A stretch of DNA of 64,000 bases. Origin: Mycolicibacter sp. MU0102 (GTDB lineage: Bacteria; Actinomycetota; Actinomycetes; Mycobacteriales; Mycobacteriaceae). Each line of letters opens with the position of its first letter. Position 1 is the stretch's first letter. The notes under the pieces are model-generated. The model had not been told where the DNA came from, searched no databases, and worked only from the letters and a program-made list of their open reading frames with translations. Shown here piece after piece: positions 54,722 through 63,457 of the stretch. The stretch covers positions 3,286,001 through 3,350,000 of the forward strand of contig NZ_OY726398.1 of assembly GCF_963378105.1 (NCBI RefSeq). Direction: 5' to 3'. Made by a program: the position numbers and the translations under genes.

Positions 54722-55854
54722 CCCCGCAAAAGTCTCACGTAGGCGGCGGCCATCTCCAACCGCACGGCCAACACCGCAAGCTGCTGTTCGGCCCGGGCCG
54801 GTCCGCTCGGCGACGGTCCCCCCACCGGCACAGCCGGGCTCGCGGTTTCCTCCGAGGCACCCGGCGTCACCGGCACATCCCCGGCTGCGATCAGCTCGAC
54901 ATCGGGTAGGCCGTTGATGCGGGCCGCCACCACCGTGCGTTCGGCGGCCAGCGTCAGGGCCAGCACCCGCAGCCGGTCGGCGGCCGGGCCGTCGATCTGG
55001 TCGTCGTGAAAGATGTCGGCGACGTCGCGGCCATCGGCGGATCGCGCCCGCAGCACGCTCACCGCGTCGGCCAGCCCGGTCGCTGCCACTGTGGTCCGAC
55101 CGATCCGCAGCATCGCCGCGCTGCCGTGCCGCGCCAGCGCCAGGGTCGCCGCGCAGTCACCGGCCAACGCGACGTCGCGGCCCACGATGCGGTCCGCCAG
55201 CATCTTCGCCGGGTTGGTGAACAGCTCACGCGCGGCACTGTTGCGCAGCGCCTCGGCGTCGAGCTCGTCGGCCAGCGCCCCCAAGTCGATCTGCGCGGCC
55301 GCGCCCTCCAGGGCGTCCATGATGGCCAGCCCGGCGGCCAGGTAGCGCGGCAGGCCGAACTCCGCCGAGACGGCGATTCGCGGTTCCAGCACGGTGACGC
55401 GGCCGGCGGTGGCGTCACGCAGGGGCCCCTCGTAGGGTGCGACCACCACGACCCGCGCGCCGCGACGTACCCCGGCCGCGGCCGCGGCGACCAGCGCCGG
55501 GTCGCCCGGGTCGTCGCCCGCGACGATCAGGACGTCCAGCGATCCGATCCAGGACGGGACCTCTGCCGCGAGCACCAGCGGTGCGCGCGCCGAGTCGCCG
55601 CGGGTGGCGGCCAACAGGCTGCCGGCCGTGGCCGCGGTGCCGCGGGTGGACAGCCAGATGATCGTCCGCGGCGGGTAGTCAGGGCTCTCGCTGCGCACGG
55701 CATCCAAGGCGCCCTCATCGACCGTCGCGGCGGTAGCGCGGACCTGCGCGCCGGCCATCGATGCGGCCCACAGTGCGCCGTCGCGGTCAGCCGCCAGCAG
55801 GGCCTCGGTGTCATCGAGGTCGACGGTGGAGAAGGAGCCGGAGAACGCGGTCAC
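54718..55854 (-). CDS. SIS-domain protein (Rv3256c homologue, phosphosugar isomerase-like)
   Basis: A 378-residue protein with a SIS-type sugar-phosphate-binding fold. Nucleotide/sugar-binding features include GSLDVLIVAGDDPGDPALVAAA, RRGARVVVVAPYEGPL, and a helical C-terminus. It lacks a clear catalytic histidine-glutamate pair, so isomerase activity is uncertain; it is always found between manA and manB in mycobacteria. Four-base overlaps on both sides (with manA and with manB) show a tightly coupled operon. Confidence 0.87.
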   Translation of the reverse strand: MTAFSGSFSTVDLDDTEALLAADRDGALWAASMAGAQVRATAATVDEGALDAVRSESPDYPPRTIIWLSTRGTAATAGSLLAATRGDSARAPLVLAAEVPSWIGSLDVLIVAGDDPGDPALVAAAAAGVRRGARVVVVAPYEGPLRDATAGRVTVLEPRIAVSAEFGLPRYLAAGLAIMDALEGAAAQIDLGALADELDAEALRNSAARELFTNPAKMLADRIVGRDVALAGDCAATLALARHGSAAMLRIGRTTVAATGLADAVSVLRARSADGRDVADIFHDDQIDGPAADRLRVLALTLAAERTVVAARINGLPDVELIAAGDVPVTPGASEETASPAVPVGGPSPSGPARAEQQLAVLAVRLEMAAAYVRLLRG

Positions 55855-57257
55855 GGACGCGACTTCTCCGCGGCGCCGACGGTCTCGATCTGCGCGGCAA
55901 TCCGGGCCACCACCGCGTCCACCGCGGCGGCGTCGGGCGCCTCGACGTTGAGCCGCAGCAGCGGCTCGGTGTTGGAGCTGCGCAGGTTGAACCAGCTGCC
56001 CGAACCCAGGTCGACGGTCACGCCGTCGAGGTGGTCCACGGACGCCACCTGGTCACCGAACGACCCGACCACCGCATCCACGCAGGCCTGCGCATCGGCG
56101 ACAGTGAAGTTGATCTCGCCGGACGCCGCGTAGCGCTGATAGTCGGCGGTGAGCTCCGAGAGCGGCCGCTGCTGTTCACCGAGCGCGGCCAGTACGTGCA
56201 GCGCTGCCAGCATGCCCGAGTCGGCACCCCAGAAGTCCCGGAAGTAGTAGTGCGCCGAGTGCTCCCCGCCGAAGATGGCCCCGGTCTCTGCCATCAGTCC
56301 CTTGATGAAGGAGTGCCCGACCCGCGACCGCAGCGGCGTGCCACCGCGCTCGGTCACCAGTTCCGGCACGGCATGCGAGGTGATCAGGTTGTGGATCACC
56401 GTCGCACCGGGCTCGCGGTCCAACTCGCGGGCCGCCACCAGGCCGGTCACCGCCGACGGCGACACCGGCTCGCCACGCTCGTCGACCACGAAGCATCGGT
56501 CGGCGTCGCCGTCGAAGGCCAGGCCAATATCGGCGCCGTGCTCACGGACGAATGCCTGCAGATCCACGAGGTTCGCCGGATCCAGCGGGTTGGCCTCGTG
56601 GTTGGGGAAGTTGCCGTCCAGCTCGAAATACAGCGGCAGCAGCGTGATCGCGCCGACCGATCCGAACACTGCCGGTGCGGTGTGGCCCGCCATCCCGTTG
56701 CCAGCGTCGACCGCCACGCGCAGCGGACGCAGACCGGAGATGTCGACCAAAGAGTGCAGGAATGCCGCATAGTCGGCCAGCACATCGCGGTCGGTGATGG
56801 TGCCGCGCGATCCCTGGCCGTCGCCGACCGGGTCGACGCCGGCGATCAGCTCATCGCGGATCCGGCCCAGGCCGGTGTCGGCGCCCACCGGTTTGGCACC
56901 GGCCCGGCAGAGCTTGATGCCGTTGTAGGCGGCCGGGTTGTGGCTGGCGGTGAACATCGCACCCGGACAGTCCAGCGCCCCCGAGGCGAAATAGAGCTGG
57001 TCGGTCGACGCCAGCCCGATCCGGACCACATCCAGGCCGCGGGCAACCACGCCCTCGACGAACGCCGCAGACAGCAGTGGCGAACTGTCCCGCATGTCGT
57101 GGCCGATCACCACCTGCCGGGCGCCTTCCTCGGCCATCAGCCGGGCAAACGAGGACCCGACCTCGGTGACGAGGGTTTCATCGATTTCCGAACCGACCAG
57201 GCCGCGTACGTCGTACGCCTTGATCACACGGTGGACAGCCGCAGCGGGCCGAGACAT
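55851..57257 (-). CDS. manB: Phosphomannomutase/phosphoglucomutase
   Basis: A 468-residue alpha-D-phosphohexomutase converting mannose-6-phosphate to mannose-1-phosphate. The active-site serine loop is MFTASHNPAAYNGIKL, the metal-binding loop is LAFDGDADRCFVVD (DxDxD), the sugar-binding loop is IFGGEHSAHYYF and the phosphate-binding loop RSSNTEPLLRLN. The ATG gives SRPAAAVHRVIKAYDVRGLVG. Equivalent to Rv3257c. First gene of the manB-(SIS)-manA-CDF-csb1-like string. Confidence 0.97.
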   Translation of the reverse strand: MSRPAAAVHRVIKAYDVRGLVGSEIDETLVTEVGSSFARLMAEEGARQVVIGHDMRDSSPLLSAAFVEGVVARGLDVVRIGLASTDQLYFASGALDCPGAMFTASHNPAAYNGIKLCRAGAKPVGADTGLGRIRDELIAGVDPVGDGQGSRGTITDRDVLADYAAFLHSLVDISGLRPLRVAVDAGNGMAGHTAPAVFGSVGAITLLPLYFELDGNFPNHEANPLDPANLVDLQAFVREHGADIGLAFDGDADRCFVVDERGEPVSPSAVTGLVAARELDREPGATVIHNLITSHAVPELVTERGGTPLRSRVGHSFIKGLMAETGAIFGGEHSAHYYFRDFWGADSGMLAALHVLAALGEQQRPLSELTADYQRYAASGEINFTVADAQACVDAVVGSFGDQVASVDHLDGVTVDLGSGSWFNLRSSNTEPLLRLNVEAPDAAAVDAVVARIAAQIETVGAAEKSRP

Positions 57258-57315
57258 GGACAGGGCTCCTGACGCAGTGGACTCTTGACGCTCAAGCCTA
57301 GCCCGGAACCCGCGA

Positions 57316-57756
57316 TCAGTCCGAAGGGTCTGGCAACACACGCAGGTGGCCACGGCGTCGACCATTGGTCTTGCCGGGCGGACCGGGCGGTGCCAGCACA
57401 CCACCACCGGTTCCGGCGGTGGGCGCTCCGCGGGTCGGGGAGTCGACCGGATTGGCCTGGGGGTACCACCCGTTGGCCGGGGCCGCCCGCCCGGATTCGC
57501 GCTCGCGAACCGCCTCGGCAAGCGCGATCAGGTCGTCCTCTTCGGGCGAAACCCAAGGGCCGGGGTGGCGGACCAGTTCCCAACCGCGCGGCGCGGTGAT
57601 CCGGCCCGCATGGTTGAAGCAGAGGTCCCAGGAATGCGGCTCAGCGGCCGTCGCCAGCGGGCCGACCACGGCGGTGGAGTCCGAGTAGACGAACGTCAGC
57701 GTCGCCACCGCATAGTGCGGACACCCTGGCCGGCAGCAACGACGGGGAACGTTCAC
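57316..57756 (-). CDS. DUF3499 family protein (Rv3258c homologue)
   Basis: A 146-residue protein conserved in actinobacteria beside whiB2 and manB. The N-terminal 80 residues (NVPRRCCRPGCPHYAVATLTF, then WDLCFNHAGRITAPRGWELV) hold four cysteines and histidines suggestive of a treble-clef or zinc ribbon. The tail is Pro/Gly-rich and ends in a basic patch. GTG start chosen by the conserved NVPRRCCRP. Function unknown. Confidence 0.88.
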   Translation of the reverse strand: MNVPRRCCRPGCPHYAVATLTFVYSDSTAVVGPLATAAEPHSWDLCFNHAGRITAPRGWELVRHPGPWVSPEEDDLIALAEAVRERESGRAAPANGWYPQANPVDSPTRGAPTAGTGGGVLAPPGPPGKTNGRRRGHLRVLPDPSD

Positions 57757-57846
57757 GCCCGTGAGGCTATCGTGGCCGCTCGCCCCCGCATCGCCGGACA
57801 CGCGCAAGGCGCCGGCACCCTATGCACAACCGTTACCATCTTCTGC

Positions 57847-58302
57847 GTGATCGCCACGCGTCGCCGCTGGCGCGGCCGCGAAACCCGCGGGCCGCTGTTG
57901 CCGCCTACCGTGCCGGGCTGGCGCACCCGCGCCGAACGGTTCGACATGGCCGTGCTGGAGGCCTACGAGCCCATCGAACAGCGGTGGAAGCAACGGTTGA
58001 CGGCGCTCGACGTCGCGGTCGATGAGATCCCGCGGATCGCCGCCAAGGATCCCGACAGTGTGCAGTGGCCCCCAGAGGTGGTCGCGGATGGGCCAATTCC
58101 ACTGGCCCGGTTGATTCCGGCCGGGGTGGATGTTCGGGGAAATCCGACGCGTGCCCGAATCTTGCTGTTCCGCAAGCCGATCGAGCAACGCGCAAACGAC
58201 AGCACAGAACTCGGTGATTTATTGCACGAGATTCTGGTGGCTCAAGTCGCCACCTACTTGGATGTCGAGCCGAACGTCATCGACCCGACGATCGACGACT
58301 AG
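57847..58302 (+). CDS. Zincin-like metallopeptidase-family protein (Rv3259 homologue)
   Basis: A 151-residue homologue of Rv3259, divergent from the DUF3499 gene. The family has an HExxH-type helix; here the helix reads LLHEILVAQVATYLDVEP, which keeps HE but has valine at the second histidine position, so peptidase activity looks lost. The front half (LPPTVPGWRTRAERFD and FVAVLEAYEPIEQRW-like) is conserved in mycobacteria. GTG start. Convergent with whiB2, from whose stop it is eight bases away. Confidence 0.82.
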   Translation: MIATRRRWRGRETRGPLLPPTVPGWRTRAERFDMAVLEAYEPIEQRWKQRLTALDVAVDEIPRIAAKDPDSVQWPPEVVADGPIPLARLIPAGVDVRGNPTRARILLFRKPIEQRANDSTELGDLLHEILVAQVATYLDVEPNVIDPTIDD

Positions 58303-58310
58303 TCCCTAAC

Positions 58311-58706
58311 TCAGATGATGCCGCGCTTGAGGCGGCGGCGCTCACGCTCGGAAAGCCCACCCCAGATACCGAAGCGCTCGTCGTGAGCCAAGGCGTATTC
58401 CAGGCACTCGCTGCGAACCGAGCAACGCTGGCAGATCTTCTTGGCCTCCCGAGTCGAGCCGCCCTTCTCCGGGAAGAACGCCTCGGGGTCGGTCTGCGAG
58501 CACAGGGCGCGGTCCTGCCACTGCTCATTGGTGGCTGTCGCGGGGTCGAACGGGTCGAACTCGTCGTAGTCCTCGGGCTCGGGAACCAGACTCAGATGCG
58601 GTCGACTGGGCATCACCTCCAGCCCGCTCGGCCCAGCCATTTCAGCCATTTCGGCACCGGCGTGCGGTGCTCCCCCCATCACGCCCCAAAGGTGCTCATA
58701 GGACAT
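58311..58706 (-). CDS. whiB2: WhiB2, iron-sulfur transcription regulator
   Basis: A 131-residue Wbl protein. The four cluster cysteines are in RALCSQTDP and KKICQRCSVRSECLEYALAH, the turn is FGIWGG and the C-terminal basic DNA-binding tail is RERRRLKRG. It is the orthologue of Streptomyces WhiB and M. smegmatis WhmD, needed for septation. The C-terminal 80 residues resemble Rv3260c closely. The N-terminus carries about 40 extra residues (YEHLWGVMGGAPHAG and an acidic stretch) relative to the M. tuberculosis annotation. The upstream region has three GACAC elements. Confidence 0.95.
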   Translation of the reverse strand: MSYEHLWGVMGGAPHAGAEMAEMAGPSGLEVMPSRPHLSLVPEPEDYDEFDPFDPATATNEQWQDRALCSQTDPEAFFPEKGGSTREAKKICQRCSVRSECLEYALAHDERFGIWGGLSERERRRLKRGII

Positions 58707-58803
58707 GCTCCGCCTCCTCACCTGTAGCGCGATCCTGATATGTCGGCCGAATCGAAAGATGCTGACCGTCCCGATTCGAACATGTGATCGAATCTCGGTC
58801 TGC

Positions 58804-58924
58804 GACACCGAAATCGGCTGGCCAACCGGGAAATGACACTAGTGTGATTAGACACGGGTTGATCAGCCCGGTCAAGCTGATTGGCCAAATTCCTTACCAT
58901 CCCGTGATCGATTTCCAACGTGTC
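58804..58924. promoter_or_regulatory. whiB2 promoter region with GACAC elements
   Basis: The 345-base gap 58707-59051 between divergent whiB2 and fbiA has GACAC at 58804-58808, 58835-58839 and 58851-58855, and its complement GTGTC at 58920-58924. Also present is the perfect ten-base palindrome ACACTAGTGT (58836-58845). GACAC is the recognition sequence established for WhiA with WhiB in Streptomyces, so this may be a WhiA/WhiB2 control region. No gene is seen in the gap. Confidence 0.5.
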
Positions 58925-59051
58925 CGAGACCGGCGAGTCCGTGTCATCTACCCCACACCCGCCCGCGGCGTGTCTTACCGCGCCCCCGATACAGCGACGA
59001 CGGCGGTCCGCCACGCCAGCGGTAGCGGCGCCAAAGGTACTGTCGTGCGCT

Positions 59052-60056
59052 GTGAAGGTCACCGTTCTCGTCGGGGGGGTCGGCGGCGCCCGGTTCCTGC
59101 TCGGCGTCCAGAAACTACTGGGTCTGGGCCAATTCGCCGAATCCCCAGCTGACAACGGGGCCGACCCGCACGAGCTGACCGCGGTCGTCAACGTCGGCGA
59201 CGATGCCTGGATGCACGGGGTGCGCATCTGCCCCGATCTGGACACTTGCATGTACACCCTGGGCGGTGGCGTGGATGACGAGCGCGGCTGGGGTCACCGC
59301 GACGAGACCTGGCACGCCATGGAGGAGTTGGCCCGCTACGGGATGCAGCCGGACTGGTTCGGCCTCGGCGACCGCGACCTGGCCACCCACCTGGTTCGCA
59401 CCCAGTCGCTGCGCGCCGGTTATCCGCTGACCGAGGTGACTTCGGCGTTGTGCGAGCGCTGGCAGCCGGGCGCACGGCTGTTGCCGGTCACCAACGACAG
59501 CTGCGAAACCCACGTCGTCATCACCGATCCGGCCGACGACACCCAGCGCGCGATCCACTTCCAGGAGTGGTGGGTGCGCTACCGCGCCCAAGTTCCCACC
59601 CACGGGTTCGGCTTCGTGGGCGCAGAGAAGGCCACTGCCACACCCGAAGTCGTCGACGCCATCACCGGCGCCGACATTGTGCTGCTGGCCCCCTCCAATC
59701 CGGTGGTCAGCATCGGTGCCATCCTGGCCGTTCCGGGTGTCCGCGCGGCGCTGCGTTCCACTGCGGCACCGGTCGTCGGCTACTCCCCGATCATCGCTGG
59801 AAAGCCGTTGCGCGGCATGGCCGATGTCTGCCTGAGCGTGATCGGCCTGGATTCCACCTCCCGGGCCGTCGGCGAGCACTACGGCGCCCGCAGCGGGACC
59901 GGGATCTTGGACTACTGGTTGGTGCACGAGGGCGAGTCCCCCGACGGCTCCGACATCGCCGGCGTGACCGTTCGCGCCGCCCCGCTGCTGATGACCGATC
60001 CGGCGGCCACCGCCGAAATGGTCCGCACCGGACTGGATCTCGCGGGGGTGCGATGA
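59052..60056 (+). CDS. fbiA: 2-phospho-L-lactate transferase FbiA (coenzyme F420 synthesis)
   Basis: A 334-residue enzyme that joins the activated phosphoenolpyruvyl/lactyl-GPP donor to the deazaflavin Fo. Family features are VTVLVGGVGGARFLLG at the start, VVNVGDDAWMHGVRICPDLD, the metal site GDRDLATHLVRTQ, LLPVTNDSCETHVVI, ADIVLLAPSNPVVSIGAIL and VVGYSPIIAGKPLRGMAD. The GTG start precedes KVTVLVGG. It overlaps fbiB by four bases. Matches Rv3261. Confidence 0.97.
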   Translation: MKVTVLVGGVGGARFLLGVQKLLGLGQFAESPADNGADPHELTAVVNVGDDAWMHGVRICPDLDTCMYTLGGGVDDERGWGHRDETWHAMEELARYGMQPDWFGLGDRDLATHLVRTQSLRAGYPLTEVTSALCERWQPGARLLPVTNDSCETHVVITDPADDTQRAIHFQEWWVRYRAQVPTHGFGFVGAEKATATPEVVDAITGADIVLLAPSNPVVSIGAILAVPGVRAALRSTAAPVVGYSPIIAGKPLRGMADVCLSVIGLDSTSRAVGEHYGARSGTGILDYWLVHEGESPDGSDIAGVTVRAAPLLMTDPAATAEMVRTGLDLAGVR

Positions 60057-61393
60057 CCGAGCACGGCAGCGCCGCCAAGGTCGAGATCCTGCCGGTGACC
60101 GGCTTAGGCGAATTTCGGCCCGGCGACGATCTCGCGGCCGCGCTGGCCCAAGCCGCACCGTGGCTGGCCGACGGGGACGTCCTGGTCGTCACCAGCAAGG
60201 TGGTGTCCAAGTGCGAGGGCCGCATCGTGCCGGCGCCACACGACCCCGAGGCACGTGATGCGTTGCGCCGCCAACTGGTCGAGGCCGAGGCGGTACGCGT
60301 ACTGGCCCGCAAGGGCCGCACCTGGATCACTGAGAATCGCCTCGGACTGGTGCAGGCCGCCGCCGGTGTGGACGGCTCGAACGTGGGCTCCGACGAACTC
60401 GCGCTGTTGCCTGTCGATCCCGACGGCAGCGCCGCCGCGTTGCGCGCCGGACTGGCCGAGCGTCTGGGCGTCAGCGTGGCTGTGCTGATCACCGACACCA
60501 TGGGCCGCGCCTGGCGCAACGGCCAGATCGACGTCGCGATCGGCGCGTCGGGCCTGTCTGTGCTCAACAGCTACGCCGGGTCCGTCGACCGGCATGGCAA
60601 CGAATTGGTGGTCACCGAAGTCGCCGTCGCTGACGAACTCGCCGCGGCGGCCGACCTGGTCAAGGGCAAGCTCACCGATGTTCCGGTGGCGGTGGTCCGT
60701 GGTGTTGCCAGCCCCGACGACGGTTCCACCGCAGCCGCATTGGTGCGTTCCGGATCCGAGGACCTGTTCTGGCTGGGGACCGCCGAGGCCATCGAGGTAG
60801 GGCGCGGGCAGGCTCAACTGCTGCGCCGCTCCGTGCGCAGCTTCGCCGGGGAACCCGTTCCGGCGCAACTGATCACCGACGCTATGGCCGAGGCCCTGAC
60901 TGCCCCGGCGCCGCATCACACCCGCCCGGTCCGGTTCGTGTGGCTGCAGACCCAGAGCGTGCGTACTCGGTTGCTCGATGTCATGGCGCAGCAGTGGCGA
61001 TCCGATCTGACCGGCGACGGTAAAACCCCAGAGTCCATTGAGGCTCGAGTCTCGCGTGGCCAGATCCTGTATGACGCACCCGAAGTCGTTATCCCGATCA
61101 TGGTGCCCGATGGCGCCCACCACTACCCCGATGCCGTCCGCACCGCCGCCGAGCACACCATGTTCACGGTCGCCGTCGGTGCCGCCGTCCAGGGCCTGTT
61201 GGTGGCACTGGCGGTACGTGGCGTGGGCAGCTGCTGGATCGGTTCGACCATCTTCACCCCCGAGTTGGTCCGCACTGAACTGGATCTGCCGCCCGACTGG
61301 GAACCCTTGGGCGCCATCGCGATCGGCTACCCCACCGACCCGCCCGAGCCCCGCGCACCGGCCGACGTCGGCGATCTGCTGGTACGGCGATGA
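60053..61393 (+). CDS. fbiB: Coenzyme F420 gamma-glutamyl ligase FbiB
   Basis: A 446-residue two-domain protein. The N-terminal CofE-like domain (1-245; LPVTGLGEFRPGDDLAAAL, VVTSKVVSKCEGR, TDTMGRAWRNGQIDVAIG) adds glutamates. The C-terminal nitroreductase-fold domain (250-446; RRSVRSFAGEPVPAQL, GVGSCWIGSTIF) reduces dehydro-F420 and extends the tail. It is coupled to fbiA by an ATGA overlap. Matches Rv3262. Confidence 0.97.
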   Translation: MTEHGSAAKVEILPVTGLGEFRPGDDLAAALAQAAPWLADGDVLVVTSKVVSKCEGRIVPAPHDPEARDALRRQLVEAEAVRVLARKGRTWITENRLGLVQAAAGVDGSNVGSDELALLPVDPDGSAAALRAGLAERLGVSVAVLITDTMGRAWRNGQIDVAIGASGLSVLNSYAGSVDRHGNELVVTEVAVADELAAAADLVKGKLTDVPVAVVRGVASPDDGSTAAALVRSGSEDLFWLGTAEAIEVGRGQAQLLRRSVRSFAGEPVPAQLITDAMAEALTAPAPHHTRPVRFVWLQTQSVRTRLLDVMAQQWRSDLTGDGKTPESIEARVSRGQILYDAPEVVIPIMVPDGAHHYPDAVRTAAEHTMFTVAVGAAVQGLLVALAVRGVGSCWIGSTIFTPELVRTELDLPPDWEPLGAIAIGYPTDPPEPRAPADVGDLLVRR

Positions 61394-61923
61394 GTCTGCA
61401 CGACTCCGCCGTCGCGGCGCTGAGCGCTTGGGACGCACCCGATTCCGCGCAGGACTCGCTGCGGCATGCGGTGCTTGCGTTTCTGGCTGCCCGCTCCGAC
61501 GCGTGCCGGCGCGAATGCGTTCCCGGCCACATCACCGCATCCACCCTGGTGCTCGACCACACCGGTGAACACGCGCTGCTCACGCTGCACCCGCGGGTGG
61601 GCCGCTGGCTGCAGCTCGGTGGGCACTGCGAGGACACCGACCCCGACATCGCCGCCGCCGCCCTGCGCGAGGCCACCGAGGAGTCCGGCATCACCGGCCT
61701 GCGACTGGATCCGGCGCTGGCAGCTGTACACGTGCATCCGGTGACCTGCTCGCTGGGCGTGCCGACCCGGCACCTGGATCTGCAGTTCGTGGCGCATGCG
61801 TCCGCGAATGCACAGATCGGTATCAGTGACGAGTCGCTTGCGCTGCGCTGGTGGCCGGTGAACGGCCTACCTCCGGACGCCGACGACGCGCTGCGGCACC
61901 TGGTGGCGCGGGCCGTCAGATAA
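61390..61923 (+). CDS. Nudix hydrolase
   Basis: A 177-residue protein with a full Nudix box, GGHCEDTDPDIAAAALREAT followed by EESGI (GX5EX7REUXEEXGU), at about residues 77-101. Other parts fit small Nudix hydrolases acting on nucleoside diphosphate derivatives, but the substrate is not evident. Its start overlaps the fbiB stop by four bases, so it is translated with the F420 genes. Not adjacent to fbiB in M. tuberculosis as I recall it. Confidence 0.9.
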   Translation: MSLHDSAVAALSAWDAPDSAQDSLRHAVLAFLAARSDACRRECVPGHITASTLVLDHTGEHALLTLHPRVGRWLQLGGHCEDTDPDIAAAALREATEESGITGLRLDPALAAVHVHPVTCSLGVPTRHLDLQFVAHASANAQIGISDESLALRWWPVNGLPPDADDALRHLVARAVR

Positions 61924-61937
61924 CCCTGCCCGCGGGC

Positions 61938-62294
61938 TCACTGGGAGTCGGTGACCCGTGTCCAGGGCTGGCAATTCTGCGACTCGAAGGCCTTGACCGT
62001 GACGGGAATGCTCGCGTACATCGGACCAATAGACGTATTCGTTTGGACCACATGGTCCTTGGCCGCATCCGGTGTGCTGTAGGTGAACCACGAACACATC
62101 GACTCTTGCGTCGGCACGTTGTTGATCCACACGCCGAAGGCCGAACCCGACCCGCCGGTGTGATACAGGCCAGGCGCGATATCGGTGCCGACCGCAAAGA
62201 CGCCGTTGCCGGGAATCGGGTCAAGCGGATCCGCGGCAGCCGGCGGCGCCATGGCCACTGCTGCCAGGCACGCGACGAAGACCTTGATGAACAT
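61938..62294 (-). CDS. Small exported protein with two cysteines
   Basis: A 118-residue protein with an N-terminal signal peptide (FIKVFVACLAAVAMAPPAAADP) and a mature part of about 95 residues. The mature part has the motif GVFAVGTDIAPGLYHTGG and two cysteines (SMCSWF and SQNCQPW) that could form a disulfide. Similar mycobacterial secreted proteins carry the GxxxVGxDIxPGxY motif; none has an assigned function. It is convergent with the Nudix gene. Confidence 0.8.
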   Translation of the reverse strand: MFIKVFVACLAAVAMAPPAAADPLDPIPGNGVFAVGTDIAPGLYHTGGSGSAFGVWINNVPTQESMCSWFTYSTPDAAKDHVVQTNTSIGPMYASIPVTVKAFESQNCQPWTRVTDSQ

Positions 62295-62383
62295 GGCTAC
62301 GACTATCCACCGTTGACACTGCGTGTACGGCGGAAAAGTGCGAGAAAGGTGCGCCCTGAGCGCAGAGTCAGCGGAAAACCGGC

Positions 62384-63457
62384 TCAGACGTCCGACGAGT
62401 AGCGGATTCCGCAGTCGGGGATCGACACCCCGGGCCACACCCGGGCCCCGCGCAGCAGCTCGCAGCGGGCACCGATGTCGGCGCCGTCGCCGATCACCCC
62501 GTCACGGATCAGCGCGCGCGGCCCGATCCGGGCGCCGAACCCGATGATCGAGCGTTCGATCACACTGCCGGCCTCGACTTTCACCCCGTCGAAGATCACC
62601 GCGCCATCGAGGCGGGCGCCCGGGCCGATCTCGGCGCCGCGGCCCACCACGGTTCCGCCGATCAGCACCGCCCCCGGCGCCACCGAGGCACCGTCGTGCA
62701 CCAGCGCCTCGCCACGCCGGCCGCCCAGCGCCGGTGACGGCGCGATGCCGCGCACCAGGTCCGCCGACCCGCGCACGAAGTCCTCCGGGGTGCCCATGTC
62801 GCGCCAGTAGCTGGTGTCGACGTATCCGCAGACCTTCACACCGTCTGCCAGCAGCGCCGGAAACACCGAGCGCTCCACCGACACCGGGCGTCCGCGCGGG
62901 ATGCGGTCGATGACGTCGCGGGACAGCACGTAGCAACCGGCATTGATCTGGTCGGTCGGCGGGTCCTCGGTCTTCTCCAGGAACGCGGTGACCCGTCCGT
63001 CGTCGGTGGGCACGCAGCCGAAGGCACGAGGGTCACCGACGCGGACCAGGTGCAGGGTCGCGTCGGCGCCCTGCTCGCGGTGGTACGCGTGCAGCTCGGT
63101 CAGATCAGCACCGGACAGCACGTCACCGTTGAACACCATCGCGGTGTCATGGCGCAGCTTGGGTGCGACGTTGGCGATACCGCCGCCGGTGCCCAGCGGC
63201 TCCTCCTCGGTCACGTAGTCGATCTGCAGGCCCAGCGCGGCGCCGTCGCCGAACTCCTCGGCGAACACCTCCGGCTTATACGACGTGCTGAGGATGACGT
63301 GCTCGATGCCGGCGGCGGCGATCCGCGACAGCAGGTGAGTCAGGAAGGGCAGACCCGCGGTCGGCAGCATCGGCTTGGGCGCCGACAGGGTCAGCGGCCG
63401 CAGCCGGGTCCCCTTGCCGCCGACGAGGACCACCGCGTCGACTTGGCTCAGTGTCAC
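62384..63457 (-). CDS. manC: GDP-mannose pyrophosphorylase (mannose-1-phosphate guanylyltransferase)
   Basis: A 357-residue nucleotidyltransferase (Rv3264c type) making GDP-mannose for mannolipids and lipoarabinomannan. The N-terminal Rossmann-like domain has VVLVGGKGTRLRPLTLSAPK, the metal-binding FNGDVLSGADL and EEEPLGTGGGIA. The C-terminal left-handed beta-helix has hexapeptide repeats (GAEIGPGARLDGAVIF). The GTG start overlaps the wbbL1 stop (GTGA). In mycobacteria this product also supplies the pool used by the PIM and LAM glycosyltransferases. Confidence 0.96.
   Translation of the reverse strand: MTLSQVDAVVLVGGKGTRLRPLTLSAPKPMLPTAGLPFLTHLLSRIAAAGIEHVILSTSYKPEVFAEEFGDGAALGLQIDYVTEEEPLGTGGGIANVAPKLRHDTAMVFNGDVLSGADLTELHAYHREQGADATLHLVRVGDPRAFGCVPTDDGRVTAFLEKTEDPPTDQINAGCYVLSRDVIDRIPRGRPVSVERSVFPALLADGVKVCGYVDTSYWRDMGTPEDFVRGSADLVRGIAPSPALGGRRGEALVHDGASVAPGAVLIGGTVVGRGAEIGPGARLDGAVIFDGVKVEAGSVIERSIIGFGARIGPRALIRDGVIGDGADIGARCELLRGARVWPGVSIPDCGIRYSSDV

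Noticed and set aside
51435..57257. A CRISPR array or further cas genes near the csb1-like gene
   Set aside because: No regularly spaced direct repeats were seen, and all neighbours are assigned to mannose metabolism, metal transport or hydrolases.
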